From NCBI GenBank assembly GCA_030917985.1, contig JAUPTR010000235.1, forward strand, positions 1 to 6,258: a DNA stretch of 6,258 nucleotides. The letters are read 5' to 3'. The translations under genes and the position numbers were made by a program. Within the stretch, counting starts at the first letter, position 1; every line of letters begins with the position of its first letter. This DNA is from Pseudomonadota bacterium (GTDB lineage Bacteria; Pseudomonadota; Gammaproteobacteria; Burkholderiales; SCOH01). This document shows, one piece after another, positions 5,701 to 6,258 of this stretch. The notes under the pieces are model-generated. The model was not told the origin of the DNA. It saw only the letters and a list, made by a program, of their open reading frames with translations, and ran no database searches.

Positions 5701-6191
5701 AGTTCATGTAGCAGCGTCTGGTAAGCGGAGTTGCCGACAGCCGGGCTGGCGTTTTCCGTTCGAAACTCGATGTTGTCGAGATAAACGTAGGCGCTGGTTG
5801 TGTAGTCGATGATGGTATCGTTTTGGTTGTAACTGTAGCCGCGCCCCCAGCTGCACAGGCCGGCAGCTCTGGCGTCGTAAACAATATCGGTATTGGCAAA
5901 ATGGATGTCTGCGCTGGTGCCGGTGGCAGCCTCTGCAAACGAGATGCCCGTCAGCTGGCTGATGTAGGCCAGCTGAGTGAGGCAGGCATTTTGTTGCACG
6001 CTGTTGAAGGCAGAAAGCCCGCCGCTGATGCCGCTGTTGTTCTCCTCATTTCCACTGCTGACTGAAAAGGTGTAATAGAGAACACTCCGGGAAGGCGTCA
6101 GCCAGTTCCAGCCCGGCCCGTTATCGAGCAATGCATCGATATGAGGCTGGCCGGAAAGAGGGAGGGTGTCGACGTCAGTAATGGTAGTCAT
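2799..6191 (-). CDS. Serralysin-type (M10) metalloprotease fused to RTX, DUF4214-like, tandem Hint and unknown C-terminal domain; polymorphic-toxin-like
   Basis: The product has 1130 residues, against about 470-500 for a typical serralysin. Residues 1-30 resemble the short serralysin propeptide (LSGQPHIDALLDNGPGWNW), with no Sec signal. The protease domain (about 30-235) has the zinc motif HELGHALGLKH (162-172) and the Met-turn SIMSY (190-194), so it looks catalytically complete. Two RTX nonapeptides follow (GGSGNDTLA, GLAGNDTLN; 245-262), then an M10 C-terminal calcium-binding region to about 320. Residues about 345-435 resemble DUF4214, and 440-612 are an unrecognised, mostly helical spacer. 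Hint domain 1 is residues 620-810, a 23-residue linker follows, Hint domain 2 is 834-989, and 990-1130 is an unknown C-terminal domain. The layout predicts a secreted protease carrier whose Hint modules release or splice the C-terminal part. The start is supported by the serralysin-like N-terminus and a GAAGG ribosome site. Domain calls are from motifs read by eye; function of the whole is inference. Confidence 0.88.
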   Translation of the reverse strand: MTTITDVDTLPLSGQPHIDALLDNGPGWNWLTPSRSVLYYTFSVSSGNEENNSGISGGLSAFNSVQQNACLTQLAYISQLTGISFAEAATGTSADIHFANTDIVYDARAAGLCSWGRGYSYNQNDTIIDYTTSAYVYLDNIEFRTENASPAVGNSAYQTLLHELGHALGLKHPFEGSPTLSPVENNTAYSIMSYTDSGGPYSSFSPYDEAALMWLYGGDGLGGSLGVSTPGRYITGNAAANIITGGSGNDTLAGLAGNDTLNGGAGIDTAVYTTERAHHSVNQTLAGFSVSSEVDGMDSLSNIERLHFSDSRLALDLSGNAGITAKILGAVFGAASVANHGYVGIGLSYLDTGTSYSDLIVFALNARLGAGFSNADEVTLLYQNLVGVPPSTDTLNYYVGLLESGQHTQASLAVMAADLDINTSNIDLLLAGMSVLGTDVIVGLTQSIAHSNTLKLPQSTDFTKLLARDASGAEIASHLFFATLKYNPITLAAEGAYRMTEAAMKGDWDEARDNFVNLLALVASVKYADTPALRRDLQRAAKQVDFLMQQMRRGVIEVTPLRDLLVRDTNTKAYVIESSTRDVSGTPVSESRVIDVEDYAKACEGTLKINEDGTVDYRACFVAGTPVHTDQGLLPIEDVRAGTLVLSQSEEGGEIGYRRVIKKVAHLDQPVYAVQIEVEGGQELTTVIATPNHPFWVEGPLTHGEHWMATEYLEPGFVLQLADGRKAHVHAAGRIRRTQYEHIAFAADDRTGVGIVLDTSDAQIKVADRATSLNLGKLDLGQSYLAPVYNFEVDEFHTYYVGEAGVWVHNTNCPVGGQSITEAIAEKAELQSVCFDGDTPILRDNGSFSKIENLEVGSVVMSRCEKTGEMTPKRVIRIYEHIAKTYALAYKPGPLHLKRFPSPGYIYVTGEHPCWVEGKGWTPVCELKPGDAFLTHNGDPTTVDYVLTPDAFANSMLSGAVAYAGQVFNLEVEDFNTYFVGTPGIWVHNCNNVTPDINRISIDVVANPTPEWSPFHLSTERLQAALDNNITIKSGAQELKPEDIKIKIREATSDQVLGRADIRTLALPAEGESVSGAFESQLGKLNSFGQQAGWADRMLFSDKYPDLNGVAADIYQPNGIGLQQTGIAFS
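2802..3224 (-). other. Unrecognised C-terminal domain after the Hint modules, candidate toxin tip (residues 990-1130)
   Basis: The 141 residues directly follow the second VHN boundary and start CNNVTPDINRISIDVV. I do not recognise a family. Visible traits are a charged central part (ELKPEDIKIKIREATSDQ), one His (1017), a Trp/Asp patch near the end (GWADRMLFSDKYPDLNG) and the terminus GIGLQQTGIAFS. Length and position match polymorphic-toxin C-terminal domains. No clear nuclease, deaminase or ADP-ribosylation motif is visible. The end does not look like the usual acidic-plus-hydrophobic serralysin type I secretion tail. A non-toxic role is equally possible. Confidence 0.5.
3225..3692 (-). other. 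Hint domain 2 (intein-like / pretoxin-HINT), residues 834-989
   Basis: Cys834 begins CFDGDTPILRDNG, the block-B motif is TGEH (909-912) followed by PCW, and the domain ends VFNLEVEDFNTYFVG then IWVHN (His988-Asn989). The next residue is Cys990, the usual +1 nucleophile of splicing inteins. The last 23 residues match those of Hint domain 1 at 14 positions, so the two probably arose by an old duplication or by repeated recombination. In polymorphic toxins the sequence just after VHN is normally the toxin tip, which fits the unknown domain that follows. Confidence 0.85.
3762..4334 (-). other. Hint domain 1 (intein-like / pretoxin-HINT), residues 620-810
   Basis: The domain opens with Cys620 in CFVAGTPVHTDQGLLPIEDV, the classic pretoxin-HINT start. 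The block-B motif is TPNH (690-693) followed by PFW. It closes with VYNFEVDEFHTYYVG and VWVHN, ending His809-Asn810. The next residue is Thr811, a possible splicing +1 nucleophile, and Cys813 follows. At 191 residues it is longer than the second Hint domain, mainly because of an insert around residues 740-783. In this family the fold makes a thioester at the first Cys and cyclises the terminal Asn, giving self-cleavage or splicing. All key residues are present; activity is inferred. Confidence 0.85.
5409..5452 (-). repeat. RTX nonapeptide tandem repeat, visible at DNA level
   Basis: CAGCGTGTCGTTGCCGG occurs exactly at 5409-5425 and again at 5436-5452. The 27-base period is one RTX nonapeptide. 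On the coding (minus) strand this gives the consecutive SGNDTLAG and AGNDTLNG units, the Ca2+-binding GGxGxDxxx type found in type I-secreted proteins. Only two units are recognisable, fewer than in classical serralysins. Near-identical bases suggest a recent duplication or strong constraint. Confidence 0.85.
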
Positions 6192-6196
6192 GATGA

Positions 6197-6201
6197 CCTT
6201 C
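6197..6201 (-). promoter_or_regulatory. Ribosome binding site of the metalloprotease-Hint gene
   Basis: On the minus strand GAAGG precedes the ATG (6191-6189) with a 5-base gap (TCATC). This good match to the anti-Shine-Dalgarno core supports the chosen start. Only 67 bases upstream of the start are in the window, and no convincing promoter can be assigned there. Confidence 0.65.
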
Positions 6202-6244
6202 AGGAAAAGACGGGTTTGTCACCTCTGATGAAGAATGGCTTTAA

Positions 6245-6258
6245 GGTTCTGGCGAACC
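6245..6258. repeat. Short dyad upstream of the metalloprotease gene, at the window edge
   Basis: GGTTC (6245-6249) and GAACC (6254-6258) form a perfect 5-bp inverted repeat around TGGC, 54-67 bases upstream of the start codon. It could be an operator half-site pair or the top of a longer hairpin cut off by the window end. Five base pairs is short enough to be chance. Confidence 0.25.

Overview
The window looks like chromosome from a Gram-negative bacterium, most likely a proteobacterium. The evidence is a serralysin-type RTX metalloprotease without an N-terminal signal peptide, a signal-peptide-bearing protein ending in a bacterial CTERM-type sorting tail, and the tail of a peptide-type ABC transporter ATPase. 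Genus cannot be fixed from the sequence; a beta- or gammaproteobacterium is a guess.

Layout: positions 1-56 (+) hold the last 17 whole codons and stop of a peptide ABC-transporter ATPase. Positions 57-420 are non-coding, with a short direct repeat, a 12-bp hairpin and a perfect 24-bp inverted repeat (177-243). Positions 421-2622 (+) encode a 733-residue exported Asp-box (BNR) beta-propeller protein with a Gly-Cys / transmembrane / basic C-terminal tail. A G9 homopolymer lies in the codons directly before that tail. Positions 2623-2798 are a short convergent intergenic gap with a strong GC hairpin. Positions 2799-6191 (-) encode an 1130-residue mosaic protein.

The mosaic protein is the most interesting object. 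From the N-terminus it has an M10 serralysin protease domain with an intact zinc site, two RTX nonapeptides with an M10 C-terminal region, a DUF4214-like segment and an uncharacterised mostly helical spacer. Two complete Hint (intein-like, pretoxin-HINT type) domains follow in tandem, then a 141-residue C-terminal domain I do not recognise. The order carrier, Hint, unknown C-terminus is that of polymorphic toxins. Each Hint domain keeps the N-terminal Cys, the TxxH motif and the terminal His-Asn, and each is followed by a possible +1 nucleophile (Thr or Cys). Protein splicing as well as simple cleavage is therefore conceivable. No immunity gene follows on the same strand inside the window.

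The propeller gene and the metalloprotease-Hint gene are convergent, so they are not one operon. Both products are probably exported or surface-associated, but nothing in the sequence shows that they act together.
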